Below are positions 42,644 through 51,693 of a stretch of DNA of 64,000 nt, one piece after another (position 1 is the first letter of the stretch; each line of letters starts with the position of its first letter). A model generated the notes under the pieces. The model was not told the DNA's origin. It searched no databases and worked only from the letters and a program-made list of their open reading frames with translations. Source of the DNA: Devosia epidermidihirudinis (lineage in GTDB: Bacteria; Pseudomonadota; Alphaproteobacteria; Rhizobiales; Devosiaceae); the NCBI RefSeq assembly GCF_000971295.1, contig NZ_LANJ01000016.1:496001-560000 (forward strand), given 5' to 3'. The position numbers and the translations under genes are program-made.

Positions 42644-44001
42644 CCTCGCCCAATCTCGCGCCGGTTTTCGAGCACATCGCAGCGCGCGACGACGAATATG
42701 TCGCGCGTCTGATCGACTACGTGCGCAACCCATCCATCAGCGCCCACAATATCGGTATCCGTGAGGTCTCCGAGATCTTGGTGAAGATGCTGGGCGATCT
42801 GGGGCTGGAAGTCGAAGCAGTGCAGACGAAGGGGCACCCCTTCGTCCTCGCTCGCTACGAGGTCGATCCCAGCAAGCCAACGATCCTGCTCTATGGCCAC
42901 TATGACGTGCAGCCACCCGATCCGCTGGAATTGTGGGAAAGCCCACCGTTCGAGCCAACGATCCGCAACGGGCGCATTTATGCGCGCGGCGTGGGCGACA
43001 ATAAGGGCCAGCACTTCGCGCAGATCATGGCCATCGAGGCGCATCTGAAGGTACATGGCACCCTGCCCTGTAACGTCATTTTCCTCCTCGAAGGCGAGGA
43101 AGAAATTGGCTCGCCGCAGATCGCCGACTTCGTACGGGACAACAAGGACCGCCTCAAGGCCGACGTTGTCGTCACCGCCGATGGTCCGCTGCACGAATCG
43201 GGTCGCGCAACGCTCACCTATGGTGTGCGCGGCATGACCTCGTTCGAGCTGCGCGTGCGTACCGCTGCCCGTGATGCCCATTCGGGCAATTACGGCGGCG
43301 TGATGCCAAACGCGATCTGGACGCTGGTGCACCTGCTCTCGACGATGAAGACCCCAGATGGTCGCATCACCATCGAGGGCCTGCATGACCAGGTCATTCC
43401 GCCCACCGAGGCGGAGATCGCGGCAACACAGGCACTGCCGCTCGACCTGCCAGAGTACATGGCCAATATGGGCCTTGATAAGCTCGATGCACCAGCCGAT
43501 CGCCCATTCTGGGACCGGCTGATGTTCCACCCCACGCTGACCATTAATGGTCTGCATGGTGGCTATGGTGGGCCGGGTACGAAGTCGGTTCTGCCAGCGG
43601 AAGCCGTCGCAAAATGCGACATCCGCCTGGTCGACGCGATGACACCAGAGCACATTCAGGCCTGCGTGCGCGCGCACGTCGCCAAGCATGCGCCCGAAGT
43701 GGAAGTGATCACCTATGGCAGCATGCTGCCCTCCAAGACGCCGCTCGACGACAAGTGGGGCGTGTTGATCCAGGAGGCTATTCTGGAAGCCCGTGGCGAG
43801 ACGCCGCTGGTTTATCCATCTGCCGGTGGCAGCCTGCCAGACTATGTCTTCACCAAGGTGCTCGGCGTTCCTGCCTATGTGATGCCCTACGCCAATGCGG
43901 ACGAGGCTAATCACGCGCCCAACGAGAACATGGAAATCGACCTGTTCCTCAAGGGCATCCGCACCGGTGCGGCTTTGCTGGATCGTCTCGGTCGGCTCTA
44001 A
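42640..44001 (+). CDS. M20-family dipeptidase/amidohydrolase
   Basis: 453 residues. Zinc ligands in LLYGHYDVQPPDPLELW (His, Asp), GVGDNKGQ and LEGEEEIGS (Glu-Glu), a dimerisation domain (about 200-330), and the final His in DEANHAPNENMEI. The DVQPP pattern is that of CNDP-type dipeptidases rather than carbamoylases. Translationally coupled to hyuA, so it may release an amino acid from the opened-ring product. Confidence 0.9.
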   Translation: MTSPNLAPVFEHIAARDDEYVARLIDYVRNPSISAHNIGIREVSEILVKMLGDLGLEVEAVQTKGHPFVLARYEVDPSKPTILLYGHYDVQPPDPLELWESPPFEPTIRNGRIYARGVGDNKGQHFAQIMAIEAHLKVHGTLPCNVIFLLEGEEEIGSPQIADFVRDNKDRLKADVVVTADGPLHESGRATLTYGVRGMTSFELRVRTAARDAHSGNYGGVMPNAIWTLVHLLSTMKTPDGRITIEGLHDQVIPPTEAEIAATQALPLDLPEYMANMGLDKLDAPADRPFWDRLMFHPTLTINGLHGGYGGPGTKSVLPAEAVAKCDIRLVDAMTPEHIQACVRAHVAKHAPEVEVITYGSMLPSKTPLDDKWGVLIQEAILEARGETPLVYPSAGGSLPDYVFTKVLGVPAYVMPYANADEANHAPNENMEIDLFLKGIRTGAALLDRLGRL

Positions 44002-44020
44002 GGGATTTCTACAAGAACGA

Positions 44021-44060
44021 AAAAGGGCGGCTGATCCTCGGATCAGCCGCCCTTTTCTTT
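44021..44060. terminator. Bidirectional terminator after the hyuBA-M20 operon
   Basis: A perfect 16-bp stem AAAAGGGCGGCTGATC/GATCAGCCGCCCTTTT with CTCG loop, followed by CTTT. The dppF-like gene converges on it from the right. Confidence 0.85.
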
Positions 44061-44088
44061 GCGAGGGCCGCTTTGTGTGCCGGTGCTG

Positions 44089-45048
44089 CTAGTTGTGCAC
44101 CGGATGGTAGCAGGCGACAGCGCTATGGCCCTGCGCCTGAATGAGCATGGGTTCGTCCACACGGCATTCGGCCGTGACGCGACTGCAGCGCGGATTGAAG
44201 CGGCAGCCAGGTGGTGGATTGACCGGATTGGGTGGCTCGCCCCGGGCCGCTGTACCGCGCGCGAGTCGGGCCAGTTTCGGATCGGGCTCAAGCGCCGAGC
44301 CACGCAGGGCGATGGCATATGGGTGGCGCGGGGCGACCAGCACCTGTTCGGCGGCGCCTTCTTCCACGGTCCGACCCAGATACATCACCATGACGCGGTT
44401 GGAGATGGCGCGGACCACAGCCAGATCGTGGGCGATGAAAATGATCGCTAGATCGAGACGCTTCTGCAGATCGATCAGCAGGTTCACCACCTGCGCCTGC
44501 ACCGACACGTCGAGCGCCGACACGGGCTCGTCGCACACCAAGACGGAGGGTTCTGCGGCCAAGGCACGGGCAATGCCGATACGCTGGCGCTGACCACCCG
44601 AAAACTCATGTGGAAAACGGCTGGCAGCGACCGGATCGAGCCCCACTGCCGTCAAAAGCTCTTCGACACGTGCCTTGCGGGCTGCGCCACGGGCAAGGCC
44701 GTGCACGTCGAGCGGCTCGGCAATGATGTCGAGCACGGTACGGCGCGGGTTAAGCGACAGGTAGGGATCCTGAAAAACCATCTGCACCTGGCGGCGCAGA
44801 GCGCGGTCGCGCTTAATCGGCGCACCCTGGAACAGAATCTCGCCTTCGTCGGGGGTCTCAAGGCCCACCAGCATGCGGGCGAGGGTGGATTTTCCACAGC
44901 CCGATTCGCCGACGACGGCCAGGGTTTCGCCCGGTGCCACCGACAGGCTCACGCCTTTGACGGCGTGGAACTGCTTGCCGAACATGGCGCCGCCGGCATG
45001 GAAGGTCTTGGACAGGCCACGGGCCTCAAGAATCGGATCAGCCGACAT
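44089..45048 (-). CDS. Peptide ABC transporter ATP-binding protein (DppF/OppF-like)
   Basis: 319 residues from the ATG at 45046-45048 with GGAG upstream; an ORF extension to 45093 is rejected. Walker A VGESGCGKST, signature EFSGGQRQRIGIARAL, Walker B LVCDEPVSALD, and a C-terminal oligopeptide extension with the cysteines C and CxxxxxxxC around PPGCRFNPRCSR. Pairs with the DppD-like ATPase, overlapping it by 11 bp. Divergent from the permease and binding-protein half. Confidence 0.92.
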   Translation of the reverse strand: MSADPILEARGLSKTFHAGGAMFGKQFHAVKGVSLSVAPGETLAVVGESGCGKSTLARMLVGLETPDEGEILFQGAPIKRDRALRRQVQMVFQDPYLSLNPRRTVLDIIAEPLDVHGLARGAARKARVEELLTAVGLDPVAASRFPHEFSGGQRQRIGIARALAAEPSVLVCDEPVSALDVSVQAQVVNLLIDLQKRLDLAIIFIAHDLAVVRAISNRVMVMYLGRTVEEGAAEQVLVAPRHPYAIALRGSALEPDPKLARLARGTAARGEPPNPVNPPPGCRFNPRCSRVTAECRVDEPMLIQAQGHSAVACYHPVHN

Positions 45049-46036
45049 TGGCGGTCTCCAGAAGTGGATAGTGGCAGGCTCTGGCGCGGCCATCGGCGCC
45101 CATGACCAGCTCAGGGCGGACTTTGGTGCAGAGATCGCCGATATGGGTACAGCGAGGATTAAAGGCGCAGCCGGGTGGCGGGGCGATCAGATTGGGTGGT
45201 GAGCCCTTGATCGGCTCCAGTCTTTCCACAGTTTCAATCCGTGGAGCAGAGGCCATCAGTGCCGCGGTATACGGGTGGGCTGGGGCGCGGAACAGGTCAT
45301 CAACCGTGCCGGTTTCCACAAGGCGTCCGGCATACATAACGGCAACACGTTCGGCGGTGCGTGCAACGACGCCGAGGTCGTGAGTAATTAGTAGCATTGC
45401 CATGCCTAACTCCTCGCGCAGCTCGTCGAGCAGATCGAGAATCTGTGCCTGAACCGTCACGTCGAGGGCCGTCGTGGGCTCGTCCGCGATCAGCACTTCT
45501 GGCTTCAGAGCGATGGCCGATGCGATCAAGATTCGCTGGCGCATGCCGCCCGAAAATTGATGGGGATAATCGTCGATACGGCGCTCCGAGGAGGCAATAT
45601 GGACCGATCGCAGCAGCTCGATGGAACGCTCGCGGGCCTCTTTGCGGGACACGCCAAGGTGGGTCCGGTAGAGTTCGCCCAGCTGGTCGCCAATCGATAG
45701 AACCGGGTTCAGTGCCGACAGTGCGTCCTGGAACACGAGGCTCACGACACGCCCGCGTAGCTTGCGTTTTTCCTCTTCGCTAAGCGTCAAAAGGTCGTTG
45801 CCGGCCAGGTTCATCCGGTCGGCTTTAATGGTCGCGTTTCCGCGCACAATGCCCATGACGGCACGGGTCGTAACCGACTTGCCAGAGCCTGACTCGCCGA
45901 CTAGCGCCAGCACCTCGCCACGGCGCAGGTCGAATGAGACATCGCTCACCGCCTTTACCTCGCCGCGCAGGGTGTTGAAGCTGACGTTCAACCCCGAAAC
46001 CGAAAGGACGGTGCGCTGGTCTGCCTGTTCTTTCAT
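45038..46036 (-). CDS. Peptide ABC transporter ATP-binding protein (DppD/OppD-like)
   Basis: 332 residues from the ATG at 46034-46036; a longer frame to 46660 runs antisense through the binding-protein gene and is noise. Walker [10 protein letters not shown], signature [15 protein letters not shown], Walker [13 protein letters not shown]-terminal extension [17 protein letters not shown]. Forms the ATPase pair with the downstream gene. Its leader shares the 96-bp divergent gap that holds operator 3. Confidence 0.92.
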   Translation of the reverse strand: MKEQADQRTVLSVSGLNVSFNTLRGEVKAVSDVSFDLRRGEVLALVGESGSGKSVTTRAVMGIVRGNATIKADRMNLAGNDLLTLSEEEKRKLRGRVVSLVFQDALSALNPVLSIGDQLGELYRTHLGVSRKEARERSIELLRSVHIASSERRIDDYPHQFSGGMRQRILIASAIALKPEVLIADEPTTALDVTVQAQILDLLDELREELGMAMLLITHDLGVVARTAERVAVMYAGRLVETGTVDDLFRAPAHPYTAALMASAPRIETVERLEPIKGSPPNLIAPPPGCAFNPRCTHIGDLCTKVRPELVMGADGRARACHYPLLETANVG

Positions 46037-46060
46037 CGCTGAAGAAGCCTCGCTGAAGAA

Positions 46061-46071
46061 TTGTACGACAA
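46061..46071. promoter_or_regulatory. GntR-type operator 3 (TTGTACGACAA)
   Basis: Identical to the pair at 37859-37886. It lies between the divergent dppD-like and dppA-like genes, 3 bp upstream of a TTGACA (46075-46080) that may be a rightward -35 element. Confidence 0.68.
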
Positions 46072-46132
46072 TCCTTGACACGGCTTCGGTCAAGCCGCAA
46101 CACTCAGCTCGCAATCGAATAGCGAGACAACA

Positions 46133-47740
46133 ATGATCCGCACTTTTAGGAATGCCTTTACCCGTCGTGCTGTCCTTCTGGGTGGCGTCGTCGTGGCGAT
46201 GGGAGTAGCCGGTCTTACGCAGGTTAACGCGCAGGACACGACCCGCCTTGTGATCGGCACCACAGCCGATGTCGTGAACTTCAACCCACTGGTCGGCAAC
46301 AGCCGTTCCGACGTCTGGGTGACCAATCTTATGTATCCGCGGCTCATGCAAATGACCGCTGCCGGCTCCAAGGATCCTTATGTCGCAACCGACTGGGGCT
46401 ATTCTGAGGACGGCAAGAGCGCCTGGCTCGAGATTCGCAATGATCTGACCTGGAGCGACGATACCCCGTTCACGGCTGATGATATCGTCTTCACCATTAC
46501 GGCCATCGTCACGGAAAAGATCGGTGTCACCGCCGGTTTGGTTCCAGCATTCGTCAGCGCCAAGGCTGTCTCGCCAACGCGCGTCGAGTTCGAGCTGAGC
46601 CGCCCGGACAGCGCATTCCTGAGCAATATCGGCTTCTGGATGCCGATCGTGCCAAAGCACGCATTCCCAGAAATCGGTTCGGTTGCTTCATTCGCCAATG
46701 ACAGCAACTGGGTCAGCGCCGGTCCATTCCAGCTGACCACGGTCGAAGTCGGCCAGCGTTACGTGCTTGAGGCTTCGGATAATTATCCGCTGGTTGAAGC
46801 CGGTCGCGCCACGATCGACGAAGTCGAATTCCGCGTGTTCCCAGACGTGAACGCACAGGCTCTTGCTCTGCGCGCTGGTGATCTCGATGTGATCGCAAAC
46901 GCTCTGCCAGCGCCGATTGCCCGCACTCTGCAGGGTCAGCCTGGCATCACCGTTGAGAAGGCGCCGTCGCTTGGCTGGTCGCACGTCCTCTACAACATGA
47001 AGCGTGAGCAGCTTGCCAATGTTCTGGTTCGCCGGGCGCTTGCGCATTCGGTTGACTACGCTGCTATCCGTGCCATCGCGATGCAGGGCCTGGCTGAAAC
47101 GACCAACTCGTCGGTCATCTCGCCAGTGCTGAGCTACTGGGCTGATCCAACCATCACCGAGTACACGTTCGATCCCGCCAAGGCCAAGGAACTGCTGACC
47201 GAAGCCGGGTATGTCGACGCCAATGGCGATGGCTTCTTTGATGATCTGGATCTGTCGCTGCTCTATGAACAGAGCGCTGCCGATGTCGCCAACTGGGCGC
47301 AGATCATGAAGGACAGCGCCGCTCAGTCGGGTATCAAGATCAGCCTGGTTGGTCTTGAGCGCAATACCTACCTGGCGCGTGGCCGCGAGAAGGACTTCGA
47401 CATCTACGCCGGTAACTGGGCTGTGATGGAAGAGCCTGCCGCCTACCTCGGTCTGGCGTACCGCACCGATGGTTTCATCAACTACGCCTCGATCTCCGAT
47501 CCGCAGCTCGAAGCCTATATCGATGAAGCTCAGGCAGCCACGACCCCTGAAGCCGTCAAGGTTCCAGTACAGGCCGCTGCGAAGTTGATCCATGATCAGG
47601 TGTACGACAACGTGCTGTACTACCAGACTTTCCAGTTCGCCTTTAACAGCGATCGTTGGGAAGGCCTTGTGATGCAGCCGTCTGACCTGCTCTCGCTGGT
47701 CAACCCGCTGTCGCTCGCTTCGGTTAAGCCTAAGGACTGA
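46133..47740 (+). CDS. Peptide ABC transporter periplasmic binding protein (DppA/OppA-like)
   Basis: 535 residues. N-terminus FTRRAVLLGGVVVAMGVAG has a twin-arginine-like motif and ends near VNA-QD. The mature part starts RLVIGTTADVVNFNPLVG and contains DLTWSDDTPFTADDIVFT, the usual SBP_bac_5 signature. Binds short peptides or peptide-like compounds. First gene of a five-gene operon with gaps of 4, -4, 2 and 21 bp. Confidence 0.92.
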   Translation: MIRTFRNAFTRRAVLLGGVVVAMGVAGLTQVNAQDTTRLVIGTTADVVNFNPLVGNSRSDVWVTNLMYPRLMQMTAAGSKDPYVATDWGYSEDGKSAWLEIRNDLTWSDDTPFTADDIVFTITAIVTEKIGVTAGLVPAFVSAKAVSPTRVEFELSRPDSAFLSNIGFWMPIVPKHAFPEIGSVASFANDSNWVSAGPFQLTTVEVGQRYVLEASDNYPLVEAGRATIDEVEFRVFPDVNAQALALRAGDLDVIANALPAPIARTLQGQPGITVEKAPSLGWSHVLYNMKREQLANVLVRRALAHSVDYAAIRAIAMQGLAETTNSSVISPVLSYWADPTITEYTFDPAKAKELLTEAGYVDANGDGFFDDLDLSLLYEQSAADVANWAQIMKDSAAQSGIKISLVGLERNTYLARGREKDFDIYAGNWAVMEEPAAYLGLAYRTDGFINYASISDPQLEAYIDEAQAATTPEAVKVPVQAAAKLIHDQVYDNVLYYQTFQFAFNSDRWEGLVMQPSDLLSLVNPLSLASVKPKD

Positions 47741-47744
47741 TAGC

Positions 47745-48707
47745 GTGCATCTTACCGGATACTTATTGCAGCGGCTTCTTCGTGGTGTGGTGACCTTCTG
47801 GTTCGCCGTCACGGTCACATTCTTCCTCGTCCGGCTTTTGCCGGGCGACCCTGTGCTCGCGGTTGCGGGCCCAGGGATGACCGAGGAAATCCGCCTGCAG
47901 CAGCTGCAATTATTCGGATTGGACCGCCCTCTGGCGGTCCAATACTTCTCCTATCTGCGCGAGCTGGTGCAAGGGAACCTCGGTATCTCGTTCCTGCGCA
48001 GCAAGCCGGTGACCACGGTGCTCATGGAGCGCATGCCGTGGACCCTGCTGCTGACAAGTACGGCTCTGGTGCTGACCGTTCTGTTGGGCATTCCGCTCGG
48101 CGTGCTGGCGGCAACCCGTGCGCGCGGATGGACCGACAAGATCGTTCAGGTGTCGGGCGTTATCGGGCAGTCGCTGTTCGTGCCGTCCATCGGCATCCTG
48201 CTGCTCTACACGCTTGGCCTGATGGCTGGCATTTTCCCAATCGGTGGCGCGGTCAAGTCTGGCCTCACCGGTGTTCAGTATTACCTCAGCGTCGCACACC
48301 ACCTGGTGCTGCCGTGCCTGACTTTGGTGATGGCACAGCTTGCGTCCTACGTTCTGACGCTCCGCTCCACCCTCATTGAAGCGCTGGGCGAAGAGTATTG
48401 CGATCTGGCTCGTGCCAAGGGCACGCCGGAACGCAAGGTGATCTGGAAGCACGCGCTGCGGAACGCTCTGTTGCCAACTACGACGCTGATTGGTCTTCAG
48501 ATCGGCTTCCTCGTCGGTGGTGCAGTTCTCACCGAGACCATCTACGCCTATCCCGGCGTTGGCCGTGCGATCTTTGAGGCTGTTGGCCAGCTGGATTTCC
48601 CTGTGCTGCAGGGTGCCTTCGTCTTGCTCGCAGCGACTGTCGTGGTGGCTAACCTTGTCACCGATCTTGCCTATGGGCTTCTCGATCCTCGGGTTCGCGC
48701 CGGATGA
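47745..48707 (+). CDS. Peptide ABC transporter permease (DppB-like)
   Basis: 320 residues from a GTG start at 47745. N-terminus YLLQRLLRGVVTFWFAVTVTFFLVRLLPGDP is the family hallmark; six membrane segments and the EAA loop EYCDLARAKGTPERKVIWKH. Overlaps the next permease by 4 bp. Confidence 0.93.
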   Translation: MHLTGYLLQRLLRGVVTFWFAVTVTFFLVRLLPGDPVLAVAGPGMTEEIRLQQLQLFGLDRPLAVQYFSYLRELVQGNLGISFLRSKPVTTVLMERMPWTLLLTSTALVLTVLLGIPLGVLAATRARGWTDKIVQVSGVIGQSLFVPSIGILLLYTLGLMAGIFPIGGAVKSGLTGVQYYLSVAHHLVLPCLTLVMAQLASYVLTLRSTLIEALGEEYCDLARAKGTPERKVIWKHALRNALLPTTTLIGLQIGFLVGGAVLTETIYAYPGVGRAIFEAVGQLDFPVLQGAFVLLAATVVVANLVTDLAYGLLDPRVRAG

Positions 48708-49612
48708 CTATGACCAATAATACTCCCGAGGCGGTTCAGCCTTCGGCTGCGGCCGGGCAACTCGCCCCCGCGGACCTGACTCCAGCGCGCCGCACATGGC
48801 GCGCTTTCCGGGCCAATGGCCTGGGTATGGGCTCGGCCATTGTGATCCTGATCATGATTGCCATCGCCATTGCGGCGCCGCTTCTGGCCCAGTTCCCGAG
48901 CGGGTACGGCATCGACATTCTGATGCCGCCCTCGCCTCAGCATCCGTTCGGCACGGACGATCTTGGTCGCGACGTGCTGGCACAGGTGATCTGGGGTACC
49001 CGGATCAGCATGATCATCGGCTTTGCCGCGTCCGTGCTTGCCATCATCATCGGCGTGGCCCTTGGCGTTCTGGCAGCCTATGCACGTCGTCTCGACGGCG
49101 CGATCTCCATGTTGGTCGACGTGTGCCTGGCGCTGCCCGTATTGCCGCTGATGATCCTCGTCGCGGCGCTGGTTGGCCCATCGGTCACCACCCTGGTGCT
49201 GGTGATCGCGCTGTTCTCGTGGCCCGAAGTGACGCGTATAGTGCGCTCGCAGGCGCTGTCTGTGACCCGTCTGCCCTATGTCGATGCCGCCCGCACCATT
49301 GGCGGTTCGCACATCTGGATCATGACGCGCCATCTGTTGCCGGCCGTCGCTCCCATTATCGTGGTGTCGGTCGTTTTGACCGCATCGCGTGCTGTTCTGT
49401 CCGAGGCAGGCCTGTCCTTCCTCGGTCTGGGCGATCCAGAAAGCTGGTCCTGGGGCAAGATCCTGTTCAATGCGCAGCGCTCCGGTGCGCTGACTGTCGC
49501 CTGGTGGTGCACCCTGTTCCCATCGCTGGCCATTCTGTTGCTCGTCGTGTCGTCGACCCTTGTGTCGATTGCCTATAACGACGCGCGCAATCCCAAAACT
49601 CGGGAGAACTGA
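48704..49612 (+). CDS. Peptide ABC transporter permease (DppC-like)
   Basis: 302 residues, with a DppC-type N-terminal cytoplasmic extension, PHPFGTDDLGRDVLAQVIWGTR-type motif (HPFGTDDLGRDVLAQVIWG), five or six membrane segments and EAA-like PYVDAARTIGGSHIWIMTRHL. Completes the import channel with the DppB-like subunit. Confidence 0.93.
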   Translation: MTMTNNTPEAVQPSAAAGQLAPADLTPARRTWRAFRANGLGMGSAIVILIMIAIAIAAPLLAQFPSGYGIDILMPPSPQHPFGTDDLGRDVLAQVIWGTRISMIIGFAASVLAIIIGVALGVLAAYARRLDGAISMLVDVCLALPVLPLMILVAALVGPSVTTLVLVIALFSWPEVTRIVRSQALSVTRLPYVDAARTIGGSHIWIMTRHLLPAVAPIIVVSVVLTASRAVLSEAGLSFLGLGDPESWSWGKILFNAQRSGALTVAWWCTLFPSLAILLLVVSSTLVSIAYNDARNPKTREN

Positions 49613-49614
49613 TC

Positions 49615-50778
49615 GTGAAGCAACGTCTTTCGCGCGACACCTATGCGCGCATTCAGGACGGGTTGCGCGCCCGTATGGAAGCGCAGGGCCTCGATGGTCT
49701 GCTGGTCGATGACCATCACCACGTCGCCTATCTCACTGGCTTTTTTCACTTCCCCAATGAGCGGCCAGCTGCCGTCTGGCTGACGGCCACGGAATGCTTG
49801 ATGCTGGTGCCTGCCCTTGAGGCTGACCACGCCGAAAAGCAGAACACGGCCGCGGAGTTCGTGGTTTATCCGGAGTTCCCGGGTATTGAGGACGCATTCT
49901 CGATCCTGCTCTCCAAGGTCAATCCAACCGGCCGCATCGCCTATTCACCCACGACGCCGATCGGGCGCGTGGAAAAGTTCAAGCGCTACGCACCGAACGC
50001 CACCTGGGTCATGTCCGAGGTTGTGGAAGATGCGCGCTTGATCAAGTTCCCCGAAGAAATCGCGCTGCACCGCGAGGCCGCCCGTATTTCGGATGCGATG
50101 GTGGAATCCGGCCTCAAGCTCATTCGCGACGCGATGGCCGCGGGCACCCCGCTGCCGACCGAAGCCGAGCTTGCCAGCTATGTCACGCGCTTTGGCGTTT
50201 CGACTATGTATGCCGAGCACGAAGATGTGGTTGTCGGCCAGATGCTGGCTGGTGGCCTTGTTTACACCGGGAAGAATGCTGCTTTCCCTCATGGCCTGCC
50301 ATCGGCTGAGCGGGTCAAGCCAGGCGAAACGTTCATCCTGTCGCTGGGCTGCGCCGTTGGCGGTCGCTTTGCCGAAAGCGAGCGGACCTTCGTGATGGGC
50401 GAGCCGAGCGATGAGCAGCGCCGCTATTTCGAAGTCGCTGCGCTGGCTCAGGCCACCGGCACCGATGCGCTGATTGCTGGTCGCCCGTGCTCGGAAGCCA
50501 ACCGCATCTGCCTGCAGGTGATCCACGACGCGGGCATGGGGCAGTTTTTGCGCCATCGTCAGGGCCACGGCATTGGCCTCTGGCTGCATGAGCCACCCTG
50601 GATTGCCGATGGCGACAATAGCCCGCTGCAGCCGGGCATGATCGTGTCGTCCGAGCCGGGGCTCTATATTCCCGGTCATGGCGGCTATCGCATTTCGGAC
50701 ACCGTGCTCATCACCGAAGCGGGGCCAGAGCGCCTGACCACGCGTCCGCGCACACTCGAAGACTGCATTATTGCCTAA
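49615..50778 (+). CDS. M24-family (Xaa-Pro peptidase/creatinase fold) protein with missing metal ligands
   Basis: 387 residues from a GTG start. An N-terminal creatinase domain (about 1-145) is followed by the pita-bread fold. Compared with metal-dependent M24 enzymes, Asp in LDxG is Ser243 (LSLGC), Asp in SDxTR is Glu254 (AESERTF), and the last Glu in RxED is Ser361 (RISD). H226, H318 and E347 remain. The metal site is therefore incomplete, as in creatinase-type members that work without metal. It may be a C-N hydrolase for a peptide-like or guanidino substrate. Last but one gene of the dpp operon. Confidence 0.85.
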   Translation: MKQRLSRDTYARIQDGLRARMEAQGLDGLLVDDHHHVAYLTGFFHFPNERPAAVWLTATECLMLVPALEADHAEKQNTAAEFVVYPEFPGIEDAFSILLSKVNPTGRIAYSPTTPIGRVEKFKRYAPNATWVMSEVVEDARLIKFPEEIALHREAARISDAMVESGLKLIRDAMAAGTPLPTEAELASYVTRFGVSTMYAEHEDVVVGQMLAGGLVYTGKNAAFPHGLPSAERVKPGETFILSLGCAVGGRFAESERTFVMGEPSDEQRRYFEVAALAQATGTDALIAGRPCSEANRICLQVIHDAGMGQFLRHRQGHGIGLWLHEPPWIADGDNSPLQPGMIVSSEPGLYIPGHGGYRISDTVLITEAGPERLTTRPRTLEDCIIA

Positions 50779-50799
50779 CCTGATCTGAGGAGACTAATC

Positions 50800-51648
50800 A
50801 TGGATGTGACCATCAATGGCGCACGCCTGAATATCGAAGTGCTGGGCGGTGAGAACACCGATAAGCCCGTGATGATCGTTCACCACGGCGCGCCGGGTCT
50901 TGGTAGCCATGCCGAGCCAAAGGGCTCCTTCGGCAAGTTCTCCGATGACTTCCGCGTTGTCGTGTTCGACGCGCGTGGTAGCGGTGCTTCGGAAGATCTG
51001 GCGCCGTTCACGCATGATCAGTGGGCCGCAGACGTCGAAGCCATCCGCGAGTGGATCGACGCCGAGCAGATCATCATGGCTGGCGGCAGCTATGGCGGTT
51101 TCATCTCGATGGAATACGCGATCCGCTATCCCAACCGCGTCCTCGCCATGGTGCTGCGCGATACCTCGCCAGACAATTCCCATCGCGAACTCTCGCGCGC
51201 CAACGCGCTGGCTTCGCCACGCATCGAAGTCGACCTTGAGCTGTTCAACCGCATCATGGCCGGCACCACCCGCGATAACGCAGACCTCAAGGCTGCTTGG
51301 GGCCATATCCTGCCGCTCTATGACCATGACCTCGACATGGACAAGGTGAAGTCGCGCACCGAAAACACCCCGTACCACTTCGAAACGCACAACTATGCGT
51401 TTGCCGTGAACCAGGAAAACTACGACCTCAAGGACAAGCTCCCCGGCATCACCGCGCCGACGCTGATCACTGTTGGTCGCCACGACTGGATCACCCCAGT
51501 CTCCGCATCTGAAACCATTCACCGCCTGATCCCAGGCTCGGAACTGGTGATCTTCGAAAACTCCGGCCATTCGCCGCAGGTGGAAGAGGCCGACAAGTTC
51601 GAGGCCACTGTCCGCGACTTCCTCAAGCGCGCCCTGGCACGCAGCTAA
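50800..51648 (+). CDS. Alpha/beta hydrolase (proline-iminopeptidase-like)
   Basis: 282 residues. Nucleophile elbow GGSYGG with S97, probable acid D in VGRHDWITP (about 228) and His in NSGHSPQ (about 251). The oxyanion region HHGAPGLGSH and FDARGSGAS fits the PIP/epoxide-hydrolase branch. No signal peptide, so cytoplasmic. Operon context suggests hydrolysis of an N-terminal Pro or ester/amide in imported peptides. Confidence 0.87.
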   Translation: MDVTINGARLNIEVLGGENTDKPVMIVHHGAPGLGSHAEPKGSFGKFSDDFRVVVFDARGSGASEDLAPFTHDQWAADVEAIREWIDAEQIIMAGGSYGGFISMEYAIRYPNRVLAMVLRDTSPDNSHRELSRANALASPRIEVDLELFNRIMAGTTRDNADLKAAWGHILPLYDHDLDMDKVKSRTENTPYHFETHNYAFAVNQENYDLKDKLPGITAPTLITVGRHDWITPVSASETIHRLIPGSELVIFENSGHSPQVEEADKFEATVRDFLKRALARS

Positions 51649-51652
51649 TCAA

Positions 51653-51693
51653 AAAAGTGGCGCTTCGATCACCTCGAAGCGCCACTTTTCTTT
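51653..51693 (+). terminator. Terminator at the end of the dpp operon
   Basis: A perfect 16-bp stem AAAAGTGGCGCTTCGA/TCGAAGCGCCACTTTT with a 5-nt loop, then CTTT. It starts 5 bp after the stop codon. Confidence 0.85.

Noticed and set aside
42571..43914. A 447-residue open frame on the minus strand
   Set aside because: Antisense to the M20 peptidase gene, which has all zinc ligands.
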